64,000 bases of DNA from positions 19,339,998-19,403,997 of the forward strand of contig JAKZAP010000020.1 in assembly GCA_023053575.1 (NCBI GenBank). Reading direction: 5' to 3'. The DNA comes from Branchinecta lynchi (lineage: Eukaryota > Arthropoda > Branchiopoda > Anostraca > Branchinectidae). A program made the translations under genes and the position numbers. The first letter of the stretch is position 1. Each line of letters starts with the position of its first letter. The notes under the pieces are model-generated. The model had not been told where the DNA came from and did no database searches. It saw only the letters and a program-made list of their open reading frames with translations. Below, piece by piece: positions 45,674 to 59,879 of the stretch.

Positions 45674-48600
45674 TAGTGCACGTTGAGCGGTGTTGCTGTA
45701 TGTTATTGATTAACACTCCCAACCGGAAACGTGCATCCCTGTGTTTTCAGGTTCTGATTCTCCAGAGCAATTTTCAAGTCAAGATTATGTACAATAAAAG
45801 TTATTCCTGCGAGTCTCTCTTTCGTAGTTCGGCTTCCTGAAACTGATGCTTAGTAAGTTTGCTGTGCGAATCTGCGTTTGAACTGCTAGCAGGAGAGAAA
45901 ACGTATCGCATGGCGACAGGTCCTACTGACGAAGGACTGAGGATAAAAATTGTGGAAAAACCCACAATAAAAGGGAAGAAACCGCTTCACCCTTTTTTTC
46001 TCAGTATCAGCAAATGTCAAGTTTGCTAAAAGTCTAGGCTTCATCTTCCAGATTTTTCTTCCGGATACCAGAAAGCCGTTCGTCAAGACGGATCTGAAAG
46101 GTGAAGCCAGGTCAAAAACGTCTGGAAGTCCGGGGTGTTGGACACCCCAGATTCCGGATGTCTGGAAGGTACCAGAGAGGTTACCGGTTCAAGAGACAAC
46201 AAATATGCAGATGAAGGAAGAAACGGGAAAGTGATTGACAGTTGGGCTGGGATGTAATTTGTAGGAGATGTTTGAACTGGGAAGGGGAATCTAGGAAAGG
46301 TTAAAGAATAACAAAATCAGCTGTCATCATTTCATGAAAATTCACTATGTGGAAGCCTGGGACGTCTGAAAGGTGAGGCCTGGGCTGAAGTGAGCGAGAC
46401 AAATCAGCGCCATCTATAGGTTAGTCTTTGACATGAAAGAAATGAATATAGGTGGCGCTAACGATTCGAAATAAACTGATTTCCTTCAGCAAGTAAGCCT
46501 TGAAACTGGCTGGTATCTAACCTTACAAACAGTACAATGGTAGTCACATAAACATTATTTTGTACGGCTTTCCTGTTTCAGTTTGACAGTTCTTGGTATC
46601 TGAGTACGCCTTGAAGAGCCATCTAGCGACTTTTTTACGCCGAAATCACAAAACGTGTTCCACGAAGGGTGTGGGGGGGGGGCGAAGCCTAAAACTGAAA
46701 AAAATATCTATTGGAGGTCTAGGATAGCTTACATGACCAAAAATCATAGCTCATTTAGTTTATTGATGAAAGACTTTCATTGCTGCTGAAGTGTAACCAT
46801 CAGCCTCTTTGGTCGAGGCGAGAACACGAACCTGTCATGAAAGAGTCTCGCGCTAAAAAGTCGTCCAGTATGTGAGCAGACACGAGACAGATCGCAAGCC
46901 AACAAGACCGATTAGAGAATCTATGTTCCTAACCGATAAATTAGGCTATTCCCCCAATTTTCAGAGTGCGAGTTCCAGAGGTTTCCCTCACTTCGTTAAA
47001 TTAAGTGACCTATGACTTTTAAAAGTTGCCCGTCTATCACGACGATAACTCTTGAAGAGATTGAGAGATTTTGTTCAAACTTGGTGTGAGTATTCGTAGG
47101 GTCAAACGTACAGTCTAAGTTCACAGATGGGCCCGGAACCATATATTTTGGGGTGGCGGAGGGGTTTCGGCATTAAAGCACAAGTCTTACTAGAAATGAT
47201 ATTCCCATTGTGGAATAGGTCAGGAAAAGTGTTTCCCGAAAATACAATTACTTTCCACCAAAAATAAGCGATTTTCTTGATAGCGCTTGTCGACTCTATC
47301 CAGCACTCCTGCTCACCGACGCGGTGGTTGGGCGCAAAACATTTGAAAACTGAACGTACCGTGGTTAAGTGGGAAAACTAGCAAACAAAAGAAGTAAAAA
47401 ACAGAAGATTCCCATATCATTATGTGTGACAGATTCTGATTGGACGTTGAAGATTCCGGCAAGCTTCACGTTGTGTGACGGGCAAAATTCGGCACGGCCG
47501 AAAAAGCGTTAAAAAGTCGTAGGCACGGAATGAAATAATGAAGAAAGGTCGGAATTTTAGAAGCTTAAAATTCCACAAGGGAGCTAGATATATTATAAAA
47601 GGCAGAATAAGCGAGATGGGTCCTTTAAGAGATGAACAAAATATTTGTTCAAGTTAATGCGACAGTCAAGTTAAGGGTAAGGAGACACGCTGAATCCTCA
47701 ACTGAACTTCTTTTTCTCACCAGAAAAATAGTTCGTCTTGAATCCGGGAACAAGCGAAAGTTTGTGGATTTCTTTTTTTCTGATTTGAATTGAGGTTCGG
47801 CATAGGAGGTAAGAAGACATAATGAATCCATACATGAACTTCACTTTCTCACTGGACAGATAGTTTTACTGGATTCCAGTCAAACCAAAAAAGACGCAGT
47901 TTACCGAGAAATACTATTTCTTCTCTACTCAGGTTGATAGTCAAGTCGGGATCTTGAATGTTTAAGAATGAACCTGATTTTTTATATTCTTTTCGCTAAA
48001 AAAGCCTTACCTTCACTGTAAAAAAAAAAATCTTGCAGTGTTTGCTACTGGGATTAACCTTATCTTTATTGAGATAAGATTATCCCTAATTCGGATTAAT
48101 TCCCAAAAGAGATAAGATTAATCCTAGTAAAAAAAACTGCATCCTTATTCCGAGAAACTTTTTAGTGTTGTGGATCTGATTAATGGTCTATTACGAAGAT
48201 CACGAGATCTGTCTGGGGGCTGGTAAAGAACGAACCTCTGCAATACTCGATTGTCTGTCCTAGAAAGATGAACAAATATTCCCCGTTCGGGTCCCATCGA
48301 AACCTATGGTCTTCTTGTATGTGTAAACGCCGATAACGTAAAGTCTTCACAAACAAAAGTTTTACCTTGATCATTCTTAGTACCAGTGGCACTTTAAATT
48401 CAGTACAAGAGCTTACAGACGGCGAGAACCCAACTGAAAATCCTTGAATCCACAGAGAAATGCTCGAAGAACTGCGAGACAACTATATAGCAGCTTATTT
48501 GGCACTCGAATACCTTTTCTACGCTTAAAAGTCCTCTCGTCGAGTAGCCGAGTAAAAAAAAAATGCAGCCTAGTGCTTTCACGAGTTTCCTATCATATAA

Positions 48601-51106
48601 ACATATAGTTTCGGATAAGCTTTTAATATCAAACACGGTACAAAATTTAAACTGGGCCTACCTCGAACTAGTCAATAAGCCTCGCTGAAGAAACAGGGGC
48701 TACGATCTGGCATGACACGGACGTTGCTATGTTAGAATCACAGAAGGCTCATCTGGTTTGATCCTTACGCGTCAAATAAGCCCCCTTTCAACTGAGCGAA
48801 TCGGACATCCAGACATCAGATCCAGGGCATTTGCTCTTCCCACCCATCAAGTTTTACTGAAATCAGAACACTTCCGGTCTGCAAGTCCTCCCATCGAGTT
48901 CAGACATAGTCTGAACATCGGAATAACATACCTAGTCCATATGACCACTATAATCTCCAAGTTCCATCCCAACGTGTTTAACAAATTTTCGGGACTCCCC
49001 CTCCAACTTCCCCACGTGGTCGGAGACAGTTTAGACAAGTGACTGTCACATCTAGAGAATTTGCTTCTACCACTCACCAAATTTTATTCAAATAGGAGCA
49101 CTTATTGTATCCGTCTTAGACTACACCCCCACCAAACTCGGATCCGGCCGTGACCCAAAAATCGATCATCTAGGCCATACAAGTTTCATCCCTATCTTCT
49201 ATCCGTATGTTTTTTACCCATGTGGCAGACCTTACCCCCTCCCCCCCCAAACATGATCGGATATGGATCGGATGACGGATGGAGACAGACCGACAGACAT
49301 CATCGATTTATTTAGCATTTGTCGAAGTCCGCAAGTGCCCTAACAAGAATAGTCAAGTCAAAAAGCACTAATGAAACAAGTAACCTTAGCTCCCTCAAGG
49401 CTTCTCTATTCTTTATAACTCTTTCCACACGGAAGCACCAGCGAAACAAATAATGAAACTCCTTAACGCTTTCCTATTCGTCAAAACATTTCCGATTCAT
49501 GAAAATTCTCTAATTCACTAATCACTGATAATGAAGCCTCCTTCACATAAAAGCTCAGTTCCGGTAAATTCGGGCGTCGCTTATCACGATCGATGGCTTT
49601 AAACAATTTTCAGATTTCCAAAGCCTCTGTAAAGCAAATAAGAACAAACTTCCGTGCCCTTTGTGCTCTGATAAACATCTGCTCACACACTGAATTCTCC
49701 AGCTTGACACTTGACACTTTTACTAACAAGTCCAGTCTTTGTGTTAGAAGAAGTTCACAGGTTTCGGAGCTTTCTCACAAGCTTCCCATTCACAGTTTGA
49801 TGTACGATGTGGATATCAATGTCGCTGACCAGCTAAAATAGACAAACTGTTACTTGGGAAGACACTAACTGACAGTAGAAGCTACTTCTTTTTCTCAAGG
49901 AAGTTTCCAGAGTTACTTGTTGGTTACATACGGCCTACTCAACCCTACTATCAGAGGTTGAATGACAACAAATAATCACTAAACGCTTTCTGTGAACATT
50001 TACTTTATACTGAGATCCCTCACAAGCACGACCATCTGGTAATTTGTGTTTTTATTGCCTTATTTAAAACCATCCCGCAGGATAAAAGTTCCGTCTGAAT
50101 TCACCAGCTATTTCCTTCAGGAAAGAAGCGCTTACACTCCTTAACCATGAACGTTTCCAGCTTGTAACAACAAGCCGCGACTTGCGGCCTCACAAGAGAC
50201 TTCAAAGAAGAAAACCTTCGGTAAGATTTCCAAATAAACTAAAGGCGTTTTTCCGCGACACAATTGTGGGCCACACAGTCGAGCCACAAGCTGAGACTCG
50301 CGAAAACGCCGTTTCGTCTATTTTGGGCGGTAATTTCAATTGTCGGAAATTAAAATAAAATTCAGGTAAAATCTCAATAAACAGATCTTCAGGCTTTCGT
50401 CCTGTACAAAAAGGATCCTCATGTCTAAAAGCTAGTGAAAGTAGTTAATTTTTTGTTTTGACATTATTTTGCTGCTAAACTTGAATTCCACGACAGATTC
50501 GAGACACAAAATCGACAATCACCTCGGCAGTTGTTTGTCGAATTCGAGCCACAACGGCAGCCACACACATCTTTTTGGTCGCGGAAACACGCCTGTGAGC
50601 CGCACAAAAGACTGCGGAAACACTCTTTTTGAGCCATAATAGACCAGTGCCAGTGAAAAGGAATGGAAGATTCAGGTTGAGATAGTGTCCAATTCTTACT
50701 AAAATACAAATTCGTCTATACTTGAACAAAAAAAAAAATCCAGCGAGAGCAAGAAAACTGTGTGGCGAAGAGTTAAATAAAGTAGTTTTAGTCTGTCTTA
50801 GTTATTGACAATGACGGCGAGGCTGTTAGGAAATAGACCGTAAATAATGTAGGCCTATACAGTGAGAAAACGCGGAAAATACAGTTATGAATTACCCGAG
50901 ATGCAGTAGATCTGATCAGCCTTTATATGCCGACTGTCTCTTCCACGCGAGGTAAAGGTTGTAAAGTCACGCAATAGATAAACAAATATCTAGCTGCCGA
51001 CTAAACACATGGATGCACATCCTTGTGTTAAATGCTATGTTGGATACAGTGAAGGACCTAAAATTGTACCTTGCGGTACTCCGTAAAAACAAGAGCTACG
51101 AGCTTA

Positions 51107-52958
51107 TATGGCACTTGTTACGAGTAGGCACGGCTCGGTTATGTCAATGATATATCTAGTGTTTGCTAGGTGTCTTCCCACCAAGTTTCATCTCGATCCC
51201 TCCACTCATAGCGTTTTCCAATATTTCCGGTTCTCCCCTCCAGCTCTCCCCAAAAGTCACCGGATCCGGTCCGGATTTTAAGTGGGTCGTCTGAGGCATG
51301 AGGTCTTTCCAAATATCAAGTTTCATCGAGATCCGGTCACCCGTTCAAAAGTTATAAATACCTCAAGATTCCGGATTCCCCCTCCCTCCACTCCACCAAC
51401 AGTGCCCGAATCGGCTCGGTCATGTCAATGATTTATCTATTGTTTGCTAGGTGTCTTCGCACCAAGTTTCATCTCGATCCCTCCACTCATAGCGTTTCCC
51501 AAGATTTCCGGTTAACCCCTCCAGCTCCCCCAAAAGTCACCGGATCCGCTCCGGATTTTAAGTGGGTCGTCTGAGGCATGAGGCCTTTCCAAATATCAAG
51601 TTCCATCGAGATCCAATCACCCGTTCAAAAGTTATAAATACCTCAAGATTCCGGATTCCCCCTCCCTCCACTCCCCCCACAGTGCCCGAATTGGCTCGGT
51701 TATGTCAATGATGTATCTTCACACCATGTTTCATCTCGATCCCTCCAATCACAGCGTTTCCCAAGATTTCGGGTTGCCCCCTCCAGCTCCCCCCAAAAGT
51801 CACCGGATCCGGTCCGGATTTTAAGTGGGTCGTCTGAGGCATGAGGTCGTTCCAAATATCAAGTTTCATCGAGATCCGGTCACCCGTTAAAAAGTTATAA
51901 ATACCTCGAGATTCCGGATTCCCCTCCCTCCACTCCCCCGACAGTGCCCGAATCGGCTCGGTCATGTCAATGATGTATCTAGTGTTTACTAGGCGTCTTC
52001 CCACCAAGTTTCATCTCGACCCCTCCACTCATAGCGTTTCCCAAGATTTCCGGTTGCCTCCTCCAGCTCCCCCCAAAAGTCACCGGATCCGGTCCGGATT
52101 TTAAGTGGGTCGTCTGAGGCATGAGGTCTTTCCCAATATCAAGTTCCATCGAGATCCGATCACCCGTTCAAAAGTTATAAATACCTCAAGATTCCGGATT
52201 CCCCCTCCCTCCACTCCCCCCCACAGTACCCGAATAGGCTCGGTTATGTCAATGATGTATCTAGTGTTAGCTAGGTGTCTTCCCACCAAGTTCCATCTCG
52301 ATCCCTCCACTCATAGCGTTTCCCAAGATTTCCGGTTGCCCCCTCCAGCTCCCCCCAAAAGTCACCGGATCCGGTCCGGATTTTAAGTACGTTGTCTGAG
52401 GCATGAGGTCTTTCCAAATATCAAGTTCCATCGAGATCCGATCACCCGTTCAAAAGTTATAAATACCTCAAGGTTCCGGATTCCCCCTCCCTCCACTCCC
52501 CCCACAGTGCCCGAATCGGCTCGGTTATGTCAATGATGTATCTAGTGTTTGCTAGGTGTCTTCCCACCAAGTTTCATCTCGATCCCTCCACTCATAGCGT
52601 TTCCCAAGATTTCCGGTTGCCCCCTCCAGCTCCCCCCAAAAGTCACCGGATCCGGTCCGGATTTTAAGTGGGTCGTCTGAGGCATGAGGTCGTTCCAAAT
52701 ATCAAGTTTCATCGAGATCCGATCACCCGTTCAAAAGTTAAAAATACCTCAAGATTCCGGATTCCCCCTCCCTCCACGGTGCTCGGATCGGGGAAGTGAC
52801 TATTTCCAACTTAATCATTTGGGGTCCCTGATACGCTTGCCAAGTTTTATCGTCCTAGCTTATCTGGAAGTGCCCGAACTAGCAAAACCTGGACAGACCG
52901 ACGGACGGACAGAAATTGCGATCGCTTTATGGCACTTGGCCGAAGGGCAAGTGCCATA
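51107..52958. mobile_element. Minisatellite-bearing element with TATGGCACTTG ends, copy 2
   Basis: Same insertion and unit order as 32781-34627, with small indels mostly in C and A runs. Confidence 0.7.
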
Positions 52959-55900
52959 AAAACCGGGAGACATTCGGAATAGATTGATTCATATTTAGCA
53001 GTTGCGTCCTATCTGATATAGCCTAACACTAGCGACGATTCTTACTAAAAATATTCTACATTACATTTCGTAAATGGCTTGTAAAAAGGTCGGCAAGCTT
53101 GACTAAATTGAAAGCCTTTTTAAGATCAATAGCAGTGCGATTTATCCGATCGACATGGACTTTAGTTGCATGCAAGCTAGGCTACTGTAAAGATGTATGG
53201 GTTCTTACCATTTTCTGGTGTAATGCATCCATGCCAGTGTGATTGTGCAGCTTGTTGTTTTGAACTATGGAGACAAAATGACTGAGATTGCTTCCTGTAA
53301 AGAGAGAACATGATTAGTTATTTACTGAACTAGGGAAATAGGTCCATACATTCAGAATATAGCCTAGTCTACCACAACCTCTTGATTTTGGGTTAACGTA
53401 TGCCAAAAGCTCGTTCTATCCAGCATTTAGCATACCATATGCCTATCGCTGGATACCCTGACTCAGCAAAACACTCACGGTCCAGTGAAGTTTAGAAATC
53501 ACCCAGTCAGAATTCGTATCAATCTATAGTGGAGTAGGTTAGAGTTACGGTACGTACAGTGACTGGTGTTTGGCATTGGGTAACAAGCGTTTGACATAGC
53601 ATCGAAAGAAAGATTTTCCTACGCAGCTCAGATGGGAGGGTAATATCAAGACCCGGAATCATAGTAAATAACGGGAAGACAACAATGCTACCGAAAACAA
53701 ATTTAACACTTTACCCGAAAAGAAGTGCAGAATGCTAACCGTAAGCTGCTAAAAAGAACAAGTAAGGGGATGAACCCAAACAAATGATCAGACTCGAAAA
53801 TCTAGCAGGAGCTAGATAGGGCAGTAGAGATAACAAGTAAGTAACCATTCAGAAGCTAATGAAGATGAGATTCGAGTAACTACTCTACCCGAGTCTCTAC
53901 CCATCGCTGTTCACATTTTCACACCACTATTCAAATTTCCACAAGAGGAACCACGGTATATCAGAGACTCACCAAAACAGGTACAAGTTCAAAGTTCTCG
54001 AGTTCTCTGTCAGCGTTATCCGGCGTAAACGAAGGGGACAGCTCTTCGAAGACAAACTCGGTGTTCGGGAGTACTCCTCGTTCGCTCTCGAAGAACAATC
54101 TGGAACAAGACCTGAATATCACTGCATGCTACTAGTTAGTTTGGTCATTAGATCTGTGCTCCACTATATCTCATACTTGTTTTTGTTTTTTTCTTACCGG
54201 CTCACAATCTCAAAAGAAGACAAAAAAACAAAATAAAATTTTTGTTATGACAAAAGAGGAAGATCAATTATTGCATGGATATTTGGTTTTATGGCATGCT
54301 TGAGCCTTATCAGAAAGATTATGGCTAAATATTTAAGTAAATTCCGGTACCTCTCCAGAATCAATAAGTAAAATATCGCTGAGATAAACTGAAAACAAGT
54401 CTGGCCATCACTGTCAGTTCAGGCAAGGCAGTGGACGTAACAAATGCATCTTTCCCATGTGAAATGAACCAAAATTTTCATCAACTTCCAAAATTTCAGT
54501 AGCTTTCTGCATATCGTAGGGTTCAGCGTTCAGTATCGTACTGAACCATGTACCAGATTTTATAAGTGAATTCAGGACACTGATTTAACCATCAGCAATC
54601 CAACCAGAATTTGTATTACTGGAAACACTCAAATACAACCCTATCCCGAAACATCAGAGAAGAACAAACAACTCTTAAGTTGTCTCTGTAAAGTGCAATT
54701 GCAGTACAAACAAGCCCTACTGTTTGGCAATGTTAAACTCCCTTGTGGAACTGCCAGATAACAGAAAATGTTTGCAACAGAGCACAATCAGAATTTTTCA
54801 CTGTTGATTGCAAATTACGTTTTGGTAGCTATGCGTTGAGATTTATCTTGCAATTACCTACACTGGGGTTAACAAATCTGTGCATTGGCATGCTCCTGGC
54901 ATCGATAATACTTTAAATCTATCCTCTAAACCATTAAAAAATTTAGAACTTCCAAGACATGAATATCACATAGCTCACTAAATCTCCTTATGTCCTCTCA
55001 TCATGCAACAAGTCGGATTCTTCCCACAATTCTCTCTTTTTTGTATTTATTTACTATTCAAGAAGACGCTAATTCCCTTTTCTTGCATATTCGTCTGAAT
55101 CAAGAATGTGAAAGGTTTTGCAATTCTGCAGAACTGAGAAGTTGCTTTGATGATCAAGTCTCTAATCTCATTCTCTACTCCAGATTATCCTTCCTGATTG
55201 GTCAATAAAAGGCAGATGTAAACCCCTCTATGCAGGTTTTAAAGGGTGGTTAAATTAGTGTTTTATAAAAAGCGAGAACAAAGAAGCAAGACGAGCTGTC
55301 TACAAAGACTGAAAATTGAGAAGCTATAACAGAGATCTGAGACTTCTATTGAACTACTGAACTATTCGGCTACAATTCTTGTTATTATTTTACGCCAGAG
55401 GCCACCGTAATAAGTAATTAGCCCCTCCCTCTTATTATTCTGCTATTTTGGTGCCATAACAGTTACAATTTACTTGTGCTGGTCCCAAGGATCATAAGTG
55501 ATACTAATTACTGGTTCAGCAGGAACTCTGGTAAGACTGATACCTGTCTGTGTTGTTTTTATTTTTATTCCAGAGAGCCTTGTAACTAATCCACTTCACA
55601 AGTGGAAAATGATTTTGGCCAGTGAGAAGTTGTAAAGGTGCAACAACTTTCTAATTTTTTCTTGTGCCTTTATGCTTGGCAGATTCTGGCTTTCTTATTA
55701 CTGGTGGATATCTTGGATTCGCTTTCCGAAAAGCAAACTGAGAATCCACTGAGTGCAAGAAAATACGAGAAGTCGGTGCGCCACAGTTGAACATCTACAA
55801 CTTTTCACTGACTTGCCAAGATCACTTTCCACTCATGAAGTGGCTTAACTTTCCAAGTGCTGGCGAAAACTAGCGGAGTGTAAGAAGAGCTCTGGAAAGA

Positions 55901-58744
55901 GAAGTGAGTTTTAGCCAAAGTCGCTAAAACAGCCGGCGCAGAAGCTCACAAAGCTTTCTAGACCGTCAGAACTGCCCTTAAAGAGACCAGACCCTAGCTC
56001 TACTTTGTCTTATGCAGAGCCAATCAGATCGCTTGGTTGGGCTCCCCCAGCTGGCTGAGTAAAAAAGATAACTTTACAAGGCTTACCACGGATAGCATAA
56101 GAGTTTCACTTTGATTGAATGCTGAAACTTTTCTTCAAAAGAAGTTATTGTTAGACTGGTTTAGATTTTGACCGGATTTTTATGCTAGACTAGGATAGTT
56201 CAGGGTGATCTCTTCAGGTTGCACTATAACTCCTGTGGAGCTGTTGGAAGACTCACCATCTTATGATACCGAATAGTAGAAGCAGCCTACTATAATCAAG
56301 GTTATTCTAGAAATTTTCGTTAGGAAACTCTTCAGATCCAGGAATACCTGGCAGCAACCACATCAAGAGTTTAGCTTCTTCTTCTTTGAGTTGTCTACCG
56401 CTGATTTTCTGTTTGATTAATCATTCCGTTTGATTCAGGTCATCACCCATTTTTCAAATCCTCAAACGGGTGACCTTCCATTTCGATACCATGTTGCCGG
56501 AGCATGGTTAATGTTCGTTATTGTAATTAGTCCAATCAGCCCGCTGCACAATATTTTGCCAAAAATGCAAACTGTGTTCCAACCTCGATGCCAAGAAGCT
56601 AGGATCCCGTGAGGTCAAACATAGAAACTACGATAAGATGTTCCTTCAGCCCAAGCTGACTGCAAATCATATTTGACGGTGCAAAACGGATAAGAGTTCA
56701 TTTTCCAGTTTAGCGGCTTGAGCCTGAAGAGGACCCTTGCCAAGAAGGGGAGAAAAATAGCTCGAACAAAATATAGCTGACATATCCGTTTTGCACCGTC
56801 AAATAGAAACTACGGCAAATAGGGTGGGATGCGCTCTATGTATGCATGATGGGTCACTTAAGGGAACTTTAGAAATACGTGGTAGGACAGTTTGTATTTG
56901 ACAAAAAATTTACAAACCCACCAAAACAAGTACTGAATCGAACAATCATGCAGTGCTTCCACTTTCTTTTTTTGAAAATCAGGAACTGCTTCGAAAAAAC
57001 CAGGAGATTTTCGGGAGATAATCATAAGAAATCAGGGGGAAAATCGGGAGTTTTAAAACAGTGATTATGTCTGACAAAGCAATTTTAGAGTTAGCTTTTT
57101 TACAAAAAAGGCATTGAGTAACTGCATTCAACTTGTTAGCATGTGAAAATACTCATATAATTCCTCGTACTTCTAGTTTCGATGCGTAAATGACACATTT
57201 TAGTATATGACTAGTTTCATAGCCATGCTGACAGAAAACTTCCGATTTACACCTCTAAAATTTAAAGGACACTTGAGGTCTACTGAAAATTTCTCTTTCC
57301 GTTTCCGTAGAGGCCGCCCTGGCTTCTACGGCTTCCCCAGATTTTGCAAATTTCAGAAACAACGCGGATTTCTGGATTGAAAATTACTCGATTTTTCTGT
57401 GCAGTTTAACGAAATGGGTGCATCCCGTGAGAACTGAAAATCCATTGGAAACCTGACCTTTTATCACCTTGGGGACAGTAGGAAGATCGAAATCGTCACT
57501 TTACCATTTTTCCAACAATTTAGCCCTAGTGGTCAAAGCAACCATCAGGCGTCAGCAGAGGCGTCGCAAGTGCATTTTCATTGGGGGGGGGGGGGGTGCA
57601 GAGTAAAAATTTTACCGAATCTCTCAAAAATTTTACCGAATCCTAGAATCCTCTTTAAATTATGGAACAGAAAGGATTACGTAGGAAGATCATCATCATA
57701 AGGTTTGAATGGCGTTGAGTTCCACTTCGTGTAGATCTCTTTCTGCCTTCTCGGTTGATCGGTGGTGGTTGTTTTTAACATTAATGGGCAGCATGAAAAG
57801 ACGATAAGCCAACTATTAGGCGGCATTTTGACGAAGCCCACTGGAAGAATATATTGCCAAGCATGATTCCAGCAACAACTCTATCTATTAAAGAAAATAG
57901 AAAATTAAATCGAGTGCCCCAGGCTAAATTTATTCGGAATCCAGTTTTTTTTTTCCTGTAAGCTAAAACTGAACTGCTTCTCTTACACATTCTATCATTG
58001 TTTTGTGGATTAAATGCAGAGACTCTAAGAAGTTCCAAGAACCGGATGAAGCGACTTTCTGGCAGCAACATCAAGGGTAGTCTAGTCAATACTACCCATA
58101 ATCACATAAAGTGAGCGGCGCAGGCGAGATTTTATTTTGCTGGATTCTACCTTTTAATGTTTCGGAATCTCAATCCTAAAACCGGCTTAAAACCCTAGTC
58201 AAATGATGCGCCCTTCCAGAAAATAGAGAATATTACGAAAAGCGATGCAGGCGGAACTCTCGAAATATTTATGATTAGACTTTATTTTGGGGATCCAAAT
58301 AAAAGTAAGGACTATCGATGAAATCATAGATCATCCCTTTTGTCTGTGACCAGTGCTTCACTCGACCTCTTACAAGTTTCGAGGTTCGTGGTAACTCCCG
58401 AATCCTGGCAATTATAATGAACAAATTACCGAATCCCAGTTGTTATTCAGAATAGTTCTGAACCGATAGCTTATTTGGGATTCCATGTAACAACAAAATC
58501 TCCATAAGTATACCAAATAGTTCTGGCATCGAAAAATTACCAGATGGTTTCAGTAAATTCTCGCACCAAATTTGTGATAACTACAGAATACTGGCAACTA
58601 TACCGAATCCCGATTACGGAAGTTTTTCTTACCGACGGCCTATTTAGTATTCTGTACAACTACCGAATCCCCGTAAATATATTGAATAGTCGTGCTATCA
58701 AAAAAATACAGAACCATTTTAGCAAAACTTTGGGCCTCTGGACC

Positions 58745-59030
58745 GAAATTTTCGGACTGAAATATAACCTTATTATAATTTTGGCAAAATTACAAAAATT
58801 GGGAGATTATCTGGAGAAAATTTTGGTCGGGAGATTTCCAAAAAAGCCGGGAGATCTCCCGAGAAATCGGGAGGAGTGGAAGCACTGCAATCATGTTCCA
58901 ACCTAAAATCGAATTTGCAAGAATACACATTCACCTGCCACAATTTTGGCTTCTTGCGTCAAGGCTGGAACATGGGCTGGAATGATTGTTCTATTTTGCA
59001 GCAAAATCTAATTCCCCAGGAGAATCCAAC
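58745..59030. other. Right-arm segment not matching the left arm
   Basis: Where the left arm has about 650 bases (17300-17960), the right arm has about 285 unrelated bases containing repeated GGGAGAT/CGGGAGATC phrases and a MITE-like TTCTTGCGTCAAGGCTGGAAC. Homology resumes on both sides. Confidence 0.6.
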
Positions 59031-59879
59031 CAATTAAGTTACAGAGATGTGCAGAGATGCATGGTAGACTCGTAGTTACCATGCTCACTATGCTCCCGAC
59101 CATGGTAAGCAAGTAGTTATTATTAGTTACTATTTCAAGAAGGTTGGAACGGCCAGTGTAGCCTAGTAACTTTTTGTGATGTAGCCGTAGGAACAAAAAT
59201 GGTAACTATTAGTTACTATTGTATAAAGGTTGGAACACTCTCATGGTTAGGCACAATCTGAAGACTAGACTAGGATAGTCCGGGGTGATCTCTTTGGGTT
59301 GCACTACAACTCCTGTGAAGCTGCTCAAAGACTCACCATCTTTTGAATACCCAATAGTAGAAGCAGCCCACTATAATCAAGGCTATAGAAGTCTGGCAGC
59401 AACCAAATCAAGAATTCTACATCAGGAATCCAGATCATCCAGAATCAGGAATCCTTAGCATGAGTTCAGCTTTTTCTTCTTTGGGTTCTCTCCCGCTGAT
59501 TTCCTTATTGATTTGCCGATCGTCACCGGGGTGACGATCTTCAAATAGTCAAGGGGGTGACTCTCTTTTTTCGATAACATGTTGGGTAAGCGTAGGGCCT
59601 GTTTCGGCGCCAACCAATGTACTTCGGTTCAGAGTAACCAGTGTTTTCGCGACTTTCGGTTCTGATGAACCGGTGTTTTTGCGTCGACCAGAATTTGGTT
59701 CGGAGATCGGTTCTGATCTTCGGTCAGGAAATTTTGGAACGGTTATCGTTACCGTTCACGATTCTTGGTTCTGATTCAGCTTCACCGTCATCAACTAGAA
59801 AATAAAAACAAAGGCGGAACAGCAAATAGAAAAATGTTCTCAAGTTAAAATAAGAACTTACATAGTCCAAAATATAACT

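Larger units (their letters stand above)
42177..51046. other. Core of giant element copy 2
   Basis: 8.9 kb not repeated as an inverse within the element. It is collinear with 23696-32719 and contains the same relics, MITE, tandem array and CTCF-like pair listed individually. No transposase, replication or structural gene seen. Confidence 0.6.
35246..59584. mobile_element. Giant inverted-repeat element, copy 2 (complete, 24.3 kb)
   Basis: It runs from CAACATGTTATCG at 35246 to its inverse CGATAACATGTTG ending at 59584. The left arm is 35246-42176, the core 42177-51046 and the right arm 51047-59584; the right arm is longer because it carries a 1.85-kb minisatellite insertion. The right flank GGTAAGC (59585-59591) matches the left flank of copy 1, not the left flank of this copy (GTCAGGA, 35239-35245). 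Maverick/Polinton size is similar, but no polymerase, integrase or capsid frame is present and the ends do not begin AG. The superfamily is unassigned. Confidence 0.8.
51047..59584. repeat. Right inverted arm of giant element copy 2
   Basis: Reverse complement of the left arm, with two large differences: the minisatellite element inserted at 51107-52958, and a replaced stretch at 58745-59030. The stretch at 57570-57600 holds a G run where the left arm has C, as expected for an inverse. Scattered substitutions relative to 35246-42176 are clearly more frequent than those between copies 1 and 2. No gene. Confidence 0.8.

Noticed and set aside
35246..59584. Maverick/Polinton or integrated giant virus
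   Set aside because: Size and inverted ends fit loosely, but there is no protein-primed polymerase, integrase, ATPase, protease or capsid frame, and the termini do not start AG.
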